This document shows, in pieces, positions 1 to 6,454 of a stretch of DNA of 7,710 nt. The position numbers were made by a program, and so were the translations under genes. The stretch comes from Rhodospirillales bacterium (lineage in GTDB: Bacteria; Pseudomonadota; Alphaproteobacteria; Rhodospirillales; Casp-alpha2). Position 1 is the first letter of the stretch, and each line of letters starts with the position of its first letter. The DNA lies in NCBI GenBank assembly GCA_028282185.1, contig JANQIJ010000407.1, forward strand, positions 1 to 7,710. The letters run 5' to 3'. The notes beneath the pieces were generated by a model, which was not told the DNA's origin, did not search any database, and worked only from the letters and a program-made list of their open reading frames with translations.

Positions 1-2
1 AC

Positions 3-551
3 CACCATAATCCGTCGCTCCGTCTGATCCACGCGCAAACCGCCGAAGATCTGCGGCGCGCGTTCGCCCCGGGCGCACGCCCGGCCGGCCGGCGCCTCGT
101 CGCGTTCTGCACCGGCGTCGTCGTGCCCGAGGACGTGTTGGACGCGCTCTCCGGACCAGCCTACAACTTTCACCCAGGCCCGCCGACCTACCCCGGCAGC
201 TGCGCCGCCAGCTTCGCGGTCTACGATGGCGCCCGTCGGTTCGGCGCCACCCTCCATGTCATGGAAGCGCGGGTCGACGAGGGCGCCATCGTCGAGGTCG
301 ACTGGGTCGATGTGCCCGACGATCCCAAACTGCGCTATGACGCCTTGGAAGTGCTCGCCTTCAAGGGGGCGCTGCGCCTGTTCGAACGCCATGCCCGCCA
401 TCTTGCTTGTGACGACGGGCCGTTGCCGACCTCGGACGAGACCTGGTCCGGGGTCAAGCGGACCAAGGCCCAGGCGACGGCGCTGCGCGAACCACCCGTT
501 GATGCCCCGGAAGACGAAATCCGCCGCCGGTTCCGGGCTTTCGGCGCGTGA
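3..551 (+). CDS. Formyltransferase-fold protein, 5' end missing
   Basis: The frame is open from the left edge, so the start lies outside the window; 182 residues are visible. The sequence matches the formyl transferase catalytic domain shared by methionyl-tRNA formyltransferase and GAR transformylase. The segment YNFHPGPPTYPG (visible residues 54-65) carries Asn55 and His57, and TLHVMEARVDEGAIV (83-97) carries Asp92; these match the Asn-His-Asp triad of the family in order and spacing. The family moves a formyl group from 10-formyl-tetrahydrofolate to an amine. The tail after the domain is only about 70 residues and ends in RRRFRAFGA, so there is no room for the full tRNA-binding C-terminal domain of a standard Fmt. 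It is more likely a stand-alone formyltransferase-like protein of unknown substrate than the housekeeping fmt product. A GTG at 123 is inside the domain and is not the start. The gene converges on cysS. Confidence 0.8.
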   Translation, partial: HHNPSLRLIHAQTAEDLRRAFAPGARPAGRRLVAFCTGVVVPEDVLDALSGPAYNFHPGPPTYPGSCAASFAVYDGARRFGATLHVMEARVDEGAIVEVDWVDVPDDPKLRYDALEVLAFKGALRLFERHARHLACDDGPLPTSDETWSGVKRTKAQATALREPPVDAPEDEIRRRFRAFGA

Positions 552-655
552 CGGGCCGCCGGGTCGCGGTTAAACGAAGCCCTCGGGCCGCTCAGTTTCT
601 TGATTTCACGGAAATACGTCGTTGCATTCCGTCTGCCATGTGCTCGGGATTTGCG
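552..655. other. Convergent intergenic spacer with a short inverted repeat
   Basis: This 104-nt spacer separates the stop codons of the formyltransferase gene (plus strand) and cysS (minus strand), so transcription from both sides ends here. The clearest structure is an inverted repeat, ACGGAA at 608-613 and TTCCGT at 627-632, with a 13-nt loop. Neither side is followed by a T tract, so it is not a convincing intrinsic terminator. Termination may be Rho-dependent or lie within the genes. I see no small ORF or RNA gene here. Confidence 0.4.
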
Positions 656-2098
656 TTAACCGCGGCGCCAGGTGGTGCCGCCGGCGCCGTCTTGCAGAAC
701 GATGCCCTGGGCCGCCAGGTCGTCGCGGATCGCGTCGGCGCGGGCGAAGTCCTTGGCCTTGCGCGCCGCCAGGCGCTCGGCGATCAGGGCGTCGATGGTG
801 TCGTCGTCGAGACCGCCCGCCGCGCCGGCCGCCGGCGGCTGCCATTTGAACCAGGCTTCCGGGTCCTGTTGCAGCAGGCCGAGAACTTCGCCGATTGCCA
901 ACAGGCCTCCCTTAGTCTCGGCAACCTCCGTGTCTCCGCCGGGTCCGCTCTTCCCTCGGTCGAGCATGGTGTTGAGGATATGGGTGCGGTCGTGAAGCGC
1001 TTTAATGGCAAGTGGTGTATTCAGATCATCACAAAGTGCCTCGAAGGCGTTGGGCGAAATCTCGGTCTCCGCCGATGGCAAGTCAGCGGTCCTGCGCAAC
1101 GCCCCGTAAAACCCGTCAAGCTCCCGCTTGGCTTCGCGGATGCCGTCCTTGGTGAAGTCGAGGGGCTGGCGGTAATGGGTTTTCAGAAGCGCCAGGCGGA
1201 TCGCCTCGCCGGGGAATTCCTGCAAGAGTTCGTGAACCGTGTAGAAGTTGCCCAGCGACTTTGACATCTTCTCGCCCTCGGCCATCAGGTAGCCGTTGTG
1301 CATCCAGTACTTGGCCATGATCTCCGTGCCATGGGCGCAGCGGCTTTGCGCGATCTCGTTCTCATGGTGCGGGAAGATCAAGTCCTGGCCGCCGCCGTGG
1401 ATGTCGAAGGTCTTGGGTCCGTCCCCCCGGCAGAGGTGCTCCGCCGACATGGCCGAGCATTCGATGTGCCAGCCGGGCCGTCCGCGTCCCCAGGGGCTGG
1501 GCCAGCCGGGCAGGCCGTCTTCTTCTGGCGACGGTTTCCACAGGACGAAGTCCGCCGGGTCTTCCTTGTAGCTCGCGACCTCCACCCGGGCCCCGGCGAT
1601 CAGCTCGTCGCGGCTGTGGCGGGACAGACGTCCGTAATCGGGCATGGAGGACGTTCGGAATAGGACATGGCCATCCTGATCGGGATAGGCATGGTCCTTC
1701 TCGACCAACCTTTCGATCATCGCGATCATCTGCGGGATGTGTTGCGTCGCCCGCGGCTCGACATCCGGCGACAGGGCGTTCAGCGCCGCCATGTCGGCAT
1801 GGAACTGGGCCGCCGTCTCGGCCGTGATCTCGTCGATCGGCCGGCCCGTCTCTTGCGCCCGGGCGTTGATCTTGTCGTCCACGTCGGTGATGTTCCGGAC
1901 ATATGTCACGTCGGCATAGAGCCGGCGCAACAGCCGGACCAGCACGTCGAACACGACCACCGGTCGGGCGTTGCCGATATGGGCAAAGTCATAGACCGTG
2001 GGGCCGCAGACATAGAGGCCGACCTTGCCGGGGCGGAGCGGCTCGAAGACCTCTTTCTCGCGGCTCAGCGTGTTATGGATGCGAAGTTGCGCGGTCAT
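656..2098 (-). CDS. cysS: Cysteinyl-tRNA synthetase (class I)
   Basis: This 480-residue protein attaches cysteine to tRNA-Cys in the cytoplasm. The class I ATP-binding motifs are HIGN at residues 40-43 and KMSKS at 277-281. Zinc ligands expected from the E. coli enzyme are all present: Cys31 (in YVCGPTVYD), Cys214 (in HIECSAMS), His244 and Glu248 (in FPHHENE). Other family landmarks are VRNITDVDDKI at about 67-77 and FDIHGGGQDL at 231-240. The alpha-helical DALR region follows KMSKS, and the C-terminus ends in an RKAKDFARADAIRD segment typical of the family. At 480 residues it is slightly longer than the 461-residue E. coli enzyme; part of the excess is a small insertion before the FDIHGGG motif. 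The ATG overlaps the nadE stop as ATGA, and GAAGG lies nine bases upstream, so translation is probably coupled to nadE. No internal damage is seen. Confidence 0.97.
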   Translation of the reverse strand: MTAQLRIHNTLSREKEVFEPLRPGKVGLYVCGPTVYDFAHIGNARPVVVFDVLVRLLRRLYADVTYVRNITDVDDKINARAQETGRPIDEITAETAAQFHADMAALNALSPDVEPRATQHIPQMIAMIERLVEKDHAYPDQDGHVLFRTSSMPDYGRLSRHSRDELIAGARVEVASYKEDPADFVLWKPSPEEDGLPGWPSPWGRGRPGWHIECSAMSAEHLCRGDGPKTFDIHGGGQDLIFPHHENEIAQSRCAHGTEIMAKYWMHNGYLMAEGEKMSKSLGNFYTVHELLQEFPGEAIRLALLKTHYRQPLDFTKDGIREAKRELDGFYGALRRTADLPSAETEISPNAFEALCDDLNTPLAIKALHDRTHILNTMLDRGKSGPGGDTEVAETKGGLLAIGEVLGLLQQDPEAWFKWQPPAAGAAGGLDDDTIDALIAERLAARKAKDFARADAIRDDLAAQGIVLQDGAGGTTWRRG

Positions 2099-3774
2099 GG
2101 CTGGTCGCCTTCGTGGGCCTGTTTGGTATAGCCGTTGGTGATCGGATAGCGGCGGTCGCGGCCGAAGGCCCGGCCGGTGATCTTGACCCCCGGCGGCGCC
2201 TGGCGGCGCTTGTATTCCGCCCGGTCCAAAAGCTTCCAGACGCTCAAGACCGTTTCGATATCGTATCCTTCTGCCACCGTGGCGTCGAAGCCCAGTTCCC
2301 GTTCCACCAGGCAGCGCAGGATGCCGTCCAGCACGTCATAGGGCGGCAGGGAATCCTGGTCCTTTTGGTCGGGCCGCAATTCGGCCGTCGGCGGCTTGGT
2401 AATGGTGCGTTCCGGCACGGCCCGCCCGGCGGGGCCGAGAAACCCCTCGGCGGCGGTCTGATTGCGCCAATGGCAGAGCTCGAACACGGTGGTCTTGTAG
2501 ACGTCTTTAAGGACCGAATAGCCGCCGCACATGTCGCCGTAAAGGGTCGCGTAGCCGACGGACATTTCCGACTTGTTGCCGGTGGTCAGCAGCATGTGCC
2601 CGAATTTGTTGCTGAGCGCCATGAGGATCAAGCCGCGGGTCCGGGCCTGGATGTTCTCTTCCGTGATGTCCTGCTCGCGGCCGTCGAACAACGGTGCCAG
2701 CATCGCGTCGAAGGCGGACATGGCCGGTTCGATGGCCACGGTTTCCAGGCGCGTGCCCAGCAAACGCGCGGCCTCGGCCGCGTCTTCCAGGCTGTCTTCC
2801 GACGTATAGGGTGAGGGCATCATCACCGTCAGCACCCGCTCGGCCCCCAGGGCATCGACCGCGACCGCGGCCGAAAGCGCGCTGTCGACCCCGCCGGACA
2901 GGCCCAGGACGACGCCGGGGAATCCGTTCTTGTCGACGTAATCCTTAAGGCCCAGAACCATCGCCCGGTAGATCGCTTCCAGGTCGCCGGGCGCCGGTTC
3001 GACCGGGCCGGCCGCCGGCCGCATGCCTGCCGCGTCCCGCGTCCATTGGGTCGCGGCGACGGCCTGCGCCCAGGCGGGCAGCTTGGCGCAGAGTTCACAG
3101 TCCCGATCGAGCACGAAGGAAGCGCCGTCGAACACCAGTTCGTCCTGGCCGCCGACCAGGTTGGCATAAACCAGGGGCAGGCCCGATTCCTTGACCCGGG
3201 CGACGGCATAAGCCAGGCGCTGGTCGCCCTTGTCGACGTCGAAGGGCGAGCCGTTGAGCACGACCAGGAGCTCGGCCCCCGATTCCTCAAGGCACTCGCT
3301 GACGTCTTCGAACCACATGTCCTCGCAGACCATGACGCCCAGCCGTACCCCGCGAAAAGCCACTGGACCGGGCAGGGGGCCCTGCCGAAACAGGCGCTTT
3401 TCATCGAACACGCCGTAATTGGGCAGTTCGTGCTTCAACCGTTCGGCCGCGACCTTGCCGCCGTCGAGCAACAACGCCGCGTTGTACAATTGTCCATCGA
3501 CCCGCCAGGGCGCGCCGGTCAACACGGCCGGACCGCCGTCCGCGGTGTCTCGCGCCATGGCCGCCACCGCCTGTTCGATCCGGTCCTGGAACGATTTCTT
3601 GAGGACCAGATCCTCCGGCGGATAGCCCGACAGCGCCAGTTCGCCGGTGACCATCAGGTCGGCGCCCAGGTCCGCCGCGCGGCGCCGGGCATCGCGGATC
3701 AGGTCGAGATTGCCGGCGACGTCGCCCACGGTCGGGTTGATCTGGGCGACGGCAAGGGTCAGGTCTGGGGTCAT
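2095..3774 (-). CDS. nadE: Glutamine-dependent NAD+ synthetase
   Basis: The 559-residue product amidates nicotinate adenine dinucleotide to NAD+ with ATP, taking ammonia from glutamine; this is the last step of NAD synthesis. The N-terminal nitrilase-fold glutaminase domain (about 4-265) shows the Glu-Lys-Cys triad: Glu45 in TGELALSGYPPEDL, Lys114 in LKHELPNYGVFDEKR, and Cys150 in MVCEDMW. The C-terminal synthetase domain (about 268-550) has the ATP-pyrophosphatase loop SGGVDS at 293-298, then TTGNKSEMSVGYATLYGD at about 397-414 and ITKPPTAELRPDQKDQDSLPPYD at about 458-480. The length fits the two-domain bacterial enzyme. The frame is open up to 4071, but I place the start at the ATG whose product begins MTPDLTLAVAQINPTVGD, because that is where family similarity starts, the extra 99 residues are Pro/Arg-rich and overlap the kinase gene, and a promoter lies between. 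No clear Shine-Dalgarno precedes it. It overlaps cysS by ATGA. Confidence 0.96.
   Translation of the reverse strand: MTPDLTLAVAQINPTVGDVAGNLDLIRDARRRAADLGADLMVTGELALSGYPPEDLVLKKSFQDRIEQAVAAMARDTADGGPAVLTGAPWRVDGQLYNAALLLDGGKVAAERLKHELPNYGVFDEKRLFRQGPLPGPVAFRGVRLGVMVCEDMWFEDVSECLEESGAELLVVLNGSPFDVDKGDQRLAYAVARVKESGLPLVYANLVGGQDELVFDGASFVLDRDCELCAKLPAWAQAVAATQWTRDAAGMRPAAGPVEPAPGDLEAIYRAMVLGLKDYVDKNGFPGVVLGLSGGVDSALSAAVAVDALGAERVLTVMMPSPYTSEDSLEDAAEAARLLGTRLETVAIEPAMSAFDAMLAPLFDGREQDITEENIQARTRGLILMALSNKFGHMLLTTGNKSEMSVGYATLYGDMCGGYSVLKDVYKTTVFELCHWRNQTAAEGFLGPAGRAVPERTITKPPTAELRPDQKDQDSLPPYDVLDGILRCLVERELGFDATVAEGYDIETVLSVWKLLDRAEYKRRQAPPGVKITGRAFGRDRRYPITNGYTKQAHEGDQP
2108..2112 (-). promoter_or_regulatory. 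Ribosome binding site for cysS inside nadE
   Basis: The minus strand reads GAAGG, nine bases before the cysS ATG and inside the last codons of nadE. It supports the chosen cysS start and independent or re-initiated ribosome loading at the ATGA junction. No promoter is needed here if the pair is one transcript. Confidence 0.5.
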
Positions 3775-3841
3775 GGCGGCGGATGGTTGGCGTCGGGAAA
3801 TGGCTATGGCGCGGGTCGGGCTCGATCGGTCGGCCGGCGGC

Positions 3842-3870
3842 AGGGTAGGGAGGGCGGCTGGGCCTGTCAA
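3842..3870 (-). promoter_or_regulatory. Predicted sigma70-type promoter for nadE-cysS
   Basis: On the minus strand, a perfect -35 hexamer TTGACA (3870-3865) is followed after exactly 17 bases by TACCCT (3847-3842), which keeps the key T, A and final T of a -10 box. Transcription would begin near 3835 and leave a leader of about 60 nt before the nadE ATG at 3774. The site lies in the only gap upstream of nadE, which supports a separate nadE-cysS unit and the short nadE start. The -10 is poor apart from its key positions, so this is a prediction from consensus only. Confidence 0.5.
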
Positions 3871-3874
3871 CGGA

Positions 3875-3910
3875 CCCGGGGGGCCGCGTTCGGGCAGCGG
3901 GCGGCCCGGG
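3875..3910. repeat. GC-rich imperfect inverted repeat upstream of the nadE promoter
   Basis: GGGCCGC at 3881-3887 pairs with GCGGCCC at 3901-3907 across a 13-nt loop. The stem extends by CCC (3875-3877) with GGG (3908-3910) if three bases bulge. It lies between the kinase stop and the -35 box of the predicted nadE promoter. It could be an operator, a transcript-end structure of the kinase mRNA, or chance in very GC-rich DNA. No T tract follows on either strand. Confidence 0.3.
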
Positions 3911-3922
3911 CGTTGGCCATCG

Positions 3923-3953
3923 AAAAGGTCACGCCCGGGTCCGGCAGACCCGG
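3923..3953 (-). terminator. Weak intrinsic terminator candidate at the kinase 3' end
   Basis: A perfect 7-bp stem, CCGGGTC (3935-3941) with GACCCGG (3947-3953) and a 5-nt loop, sits in the last codons of the kinase gene. On the minus strand it is followed nine bases later by TTTT (3926-3923). The stem is strong, but the T run is short and displaced, so it may only slow transcription. Its place, just before the nadE promoter, fits a boundary between two transcription units. Confidence 0.25.
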
Positions 3954-5161
3954 TCTTTCGGCAGGCTGACCTCGACATCTGTTCCCTGGCCCTCGACGCT
4001 GTCGATCCGGATGGTGCCGCCGTGTTTCTCAACCAAAGACTTGGTGATCGCCAGGCCCAGGCCGATGCCATGGTCGCCGCCGCTGGTCATCGTCGGGGCG
4101 CGGCGGCCGAAGGGTTTGAGGACCAGGTCCAAGTCGCGGGCAGGGATGCCGATCCCGGTGTCGGCGACGCGCAACACGAGGTCGCCGTCGGTGCCGATTT
4201 TTGCGGCCACCGTCACCCGCCCGCCGGCCGGTGTGAACTTGATGGCGTTCCAGACCAGGTTCAACAAGACCTGACGCATGCTGCGCTCGTCGGCGGTCAC
4301 AGGCGAAAGGTCGGGCGCGACCTCGGTCTTCACGTTCAGGGACTTTTCCGCCGCCGCCTGGCGGACCATGTCAATCGCCGTATCGATCGCGGTTGCCAGA
4401 TCGACCTCGGTTTCGAACAGGTCCAACTGACCCGCTTCGATGGCGGACAGGTCCAGGACATCGTTGACCAGGCCGACCAGGTGTTCGCTGGGAATCTGGA
4501 TGTCGCGGGCGTATTCCAGATAGCGGGGATCGCCCAGCGGTCCGAAGGTCTCGGCGCCCAGGATGTGGGAAAAGCCGAGAATTGCGTTCAACGGCGTGCG
4601 CAGTTCATGGGACATATTGGCGAGGAAGGCGGACTTGGCGTCACTGGCTTCGCGCAGCAGGCGGTTGGCCTCTTCCAGGTAAGCCTTGATCTCGTGCGAG
4701 GCGCGCAGTTCCGTGGTGTCCCGCGCCGTGCCGCAGGCGCCCTCGAAGGCCCAGGTTTCAGGCTCGAAGATCGGCACGCCCGAAACCAGCAGGCGGTGGG
4801 TCTTGCCGTCCGCGTTGGCGGTCTCGAACGGGAGGTCGCGGAACGGCGTTCGCCAGTCGGGTGGGCCGCCGGCGGGTTTGGCGGCGCGTTCGCCCCGGCA
4901 GGGGGCGTCCTGGACGAACTTTCCGATATCGGCGAAGCGGCGGCCGACCAAGGCGCCGGGCACCAGGCCCAGATCCTCGGTCACGCGCTCGGAAACATAG
5001 GTAATCGCGCCGTCCGCATCGACCTCCCAAGTCCATTCCGCGACCAGCCGCGTGATGTCTTCCAGACGGGTCAGTGCATAGGACGCGCGCTTGGTCGCGT
5101 CGCCGCGGATCGACGGCCAGTTCCGCGGCCGTCGCCGGATATTTTGTTTCGTTACCGTCAT
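3929..5161 (-). CDS. Soluble PAS-domain sensor histidine kinase
   Basis: This 410-residue protein is a histidine kinase of a two-component system. A PAS-like sensor region spans about 27-150: it contains WTWEVDADGAITYVSERVTEDLG and ends in the usual GTARDTTE. A short helical linker (about 152-175) leads to the HisKA dimerisation domain with the phospho-acceptor His185 in ANMSHELRTPLNAILGF. The ATPase domain (about 285-402) has the N box with Asn301 and Asn305 (NLVWNAIKFT), the G1 box DTGIGIP (334-340), an F-box-like KPFGR (349-353), and the G2 box GIGLGL (365-370). All catalytic motifs look intact. There is no hydrophobic stretch long enough for a membrane segment, so it should sense a cytoplasmic signal or partner. 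No receiver domain is fused and no response regulator gene is in the window. The ATG overlaps the DUF2336 stop as ATGA, with a weak GGGAT eight bases upstream, so the two are probably made together. Its signal is unknown. Confidence 0.93.
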   Translation of the reverse strand: MTVTKQNIRRRPRNWPSIRGDATKRASYALTRLEDITRLVAEWTWEVDADGAITYVSERVTEDLGLVPGALVGRRFADIGKFVQDAPCRGERAAKPAGGPPDWRTPFRDLPFETANADGKTHRLLVSGVPIFEPETWAFEGACGTARDTTELRASHEIKAYLEEANRLLREASDAKSAFLANMSHELRTPLNAILGFSHILGAETFGPLGDPRYLEYARDIQIPSEHLVGLVNDVLDLSAIEAGQLDLFETEVDLATAIDTAIDMVRQAAAEKSLNVKTEVAPDLSPVTADERSMRQVLLNLVWNAIKFTPAGGRVTVAAKIGTDGDLVLRVADTGIGIPARDLDLVLKPFGRRAPTMTSGGDHGIGLGLAITKSLVEKHGGTIRIDSVEGQGTDVEVSLPKDRVCRTRA

Positions 5162-6276
5162 AAATTCAGATCCCGCAGCGCCGAAAGGAAATCCGAGCCG
5201 CGCTGCCAGCGTTTCAGAACCTTCTGCGCGTCTTCGACTTTCATTCGGTGATACAATTCCAGGACCTCGTGGCGGCGCTTTTCCGCTTGTTTCACCTGGA
5301 TCGATTTCGGTCTTGCCTTGCGCGTCCGGGCGTAAATCACGCCGAACTGCATTTCCGGGATATCAACGGCCTTGCAGGCAATGGCCAGCGCCTCGCCGCC
5401 TTCCTCAAAAACGATCCGCGAGGTCAGGATCTCGTTCAGGTTCGTCAGGGTCGAAAACAGGTTGATGAACAACGCCGCTTCGCCGTCGAGCAGTGCGGCG
5501 ACGGCCATGTCGGGGGTGATCAGGCCTTCTTCCTGCAACGCAGCCTTGAGCTTGTTGCCGGAATCGGAGCGAAGCGAAACGGTCTGGTCGATTTCTTCCT
5601 GGGCCGCCTGTTCAAGCAGTTCCTCGACCATCTCCGGCGGCAGTTCATAGCGATCGACGATATGCCGGCGCAACGCCGCCGACACCCACATGAACATTTT
5701 CTTGGCCAGATCCTCGCGCAATTCTTCGCGTTTCAACAACGGGTCCTGGAAGGTATCGACGCGGCGGCTCTGGTCGACCAGGAACTCCATGGTCGCCCGG
5801 GAGATGTTGGCCTGCGGGTTTTCCAGGAGCTTGGTGATGACCTGTTGATTGCCATGTTCGACCAAGGCGGCGGAAACCTCTTCGGAAATATCGGTCCTCA
5901 GGGTCACGGCCAATTGGTGTTCATGGGTCCTGAGCCGGATCACGTCGATCAGCGCGGCATCCCGCAGCACCGTGCTCTTGCTCAGGATCGGATAGGCGAC
6001 GTCGATCTCGTCGTTGGCCATTTCTTCGATCAAACTGCGCGGCGCGTCGCTCATCGTCGCCAAGCGCGTGGCGAAGTTCTTGCGCACGGAAACTTCCACG
6101 TCGTGGATCAGGTCGTGCATGATGTTAAGCATCAAGTAGCGTTCGCGATCGCTGATCGCTTCGCCGCGCTCCTCGAACAGGTCATCGACGACCTGCGCCA
6201 AGGTGGCGCGCCCTTCTGACGACTTGTCGCGCGCCAGTTGGAACAGGTATTCGACGTCGATTTCCCCGGACATCAT
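5158..6276 (-). CDS. DUF2336 protein, helical-repeat, function unknown
   Basis: The 372-residue product resembles the alphaproteobacterial DUF2336 family, which has no assigned enzyme activity that I know. It is almost wholly helical and rich in charged residues, with no signal peptide or membrane segment. HEAT-like two-helix units can be seen between about 60 and 240: for example APRSLIEEMANDEIDVAYPIL (78-98), then ISEEVSAALVEHGNQQVITKLLENPQANIS (130-159), and a shorter LPPEMVEELLEQA (212-224). Such repeats usually serve as protein-binding scaffolds. The C-terminal part from about 318 is basic and probably helical. I start it at the first of two adjacent ATG codons (6276 and 6273). The frame stays open to 6624, but that extension is Arg-rich and would run into the neighbouring gene. 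Directly before the start no good ribosome site is seen; GGGGAAGG lies about 16 bases away in a tandem repeat. The stop overlaps the kinase start as ATGA, so a role with that kinase is likely but inferred. Confidence 0.85.
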   Translation of the reverse strand: MMSGEIDVEYLFQLARDKSSEGRATLAQVVDDLFEERGEAISDRERYLMLNIMHDLIHDVEVSVRKNFATRLATMSDAPRSLIEEMANDEIDVAYPILSKSTVLRDAALIDVIRLRTHEHQLAVTLRTDISEEVSAALVEHGNQQVITKLLENPQANISRATMEFLVDQSRRVDTFQDPLLKREELREDLAKKMFMWVSAALRRHIVDRYELPPEMVEELLEQAAQEEIDQTVSLRSDSGNKLKAALQEEGLITPDMAVAALLDGEAALFINLFSTLTNLNEILTSRIVFEEGGEALAIACKAVDIPEMQFGVIYARTRKARPKSIQVKQAEKRRHEVLELYHRMKVEDAQKVLKRWQRGSDFLSALRDLNL

Positions 6277-6454
6277 GGTCGACCGTTCATAACCTTCCCC
6301 AGACGCCTTCCCCAGACGGCCCCGCGCATTGCGCCGCCGCGTCTCCGGATCAACCCCTCGATTGCGTTTCGTTTGGTGGAAGTCGGCCGATTGGGCCTTC
6401 CCATCACCGCCGTACTTTACTGCAAATGACGGATCAGGGGAGTCCAAGAGTTGC
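6277..6454 (-). other. Gap between the PncB-type gene and the DUF2336 gene
   Basis: These 178 nt hold no credible gene. Besides the 13-bp tandem repeat, they contain an 11-bp palindrome GCGCATTGCGC (6324-6334), a small hairpin GATTGGG/CCCATC with loop CCTT (6389-6405), and one GAGTC site (6440-6444) of the GANTC type methylated by CcrM in many Alphaproteobacteria. The hairpin lacks a T tract and is not a clear terminator. I find no well-spaced -35/-10 pair, so it is uncertain whether the DUF2336-kinase unit has its own promoter here or reads through from the upstream gene. Confidence 0.4.
6293..6318 (-). repeat. 13-bp perfect tandem direct repeat before the DUF2336 start
   Basis: Two back-to-back copies of CCTTCCCCAGACG occupy 6293-6305 and 6306-6318; the minus strand reads CGTCTGGGGAAGG twice. 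Each copy contains the purine-rich GGGGAAGG, which resembles a Shine-Dalgarno, but the nearer copy ends 16 bases from the ATG, farther than usual. It may be a binding site for a regulator, a leader element, or a simple recent duplication. Because 13 is not a multiple of three, the repeat argues that this stretch is not coding. Confidence 0.6.

Noticed and set aside
608..632. The inverted repeat between the convergent genes as a bidirectional terminator
   Set aside because: The stem is only 6 bp with a 13-nt loop and no T tract follows on either strand.
548..2814. Plus-strand open frames opposite cysS and the nadE 3' half (548-1264, 1298-1663, 1667-2131, 1903-2814)
   Set aside because: They overlap genes with catalytic motifs on the minus strand, and overlap or abut each other; their translations are Arg/Gly/Pro-rich shadows.
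3775..4071. A longer nadE start at 4071, adding 99 residues
   Set aside because: The extra residues are Pro/Arg/Ser-rich and unlike the family, overlap the kinase gene by about 140 bases, and contain the predicted promoter.
3647..5251. A 534-codon open frame on the plus strand opposite the kinase gene
   Set aside because: It is antisense to a gene with all histidine kinase motifs, has no recognisable domain, and long antisense frames are expected in GC-rich coding DNA.
5248..6219. A 323-codon open frame on the plus strand opposite the DUF2336 gene
   Set aside because: It mirrors the codons of the DUF2336 gene, begins without a ribosome site, and shows no family motif.
6293..6318. The two 13-bp copies as a CRISPR fragment
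   Set aside because: The copies touch with no spacer, are too short, and no cas gene is present.
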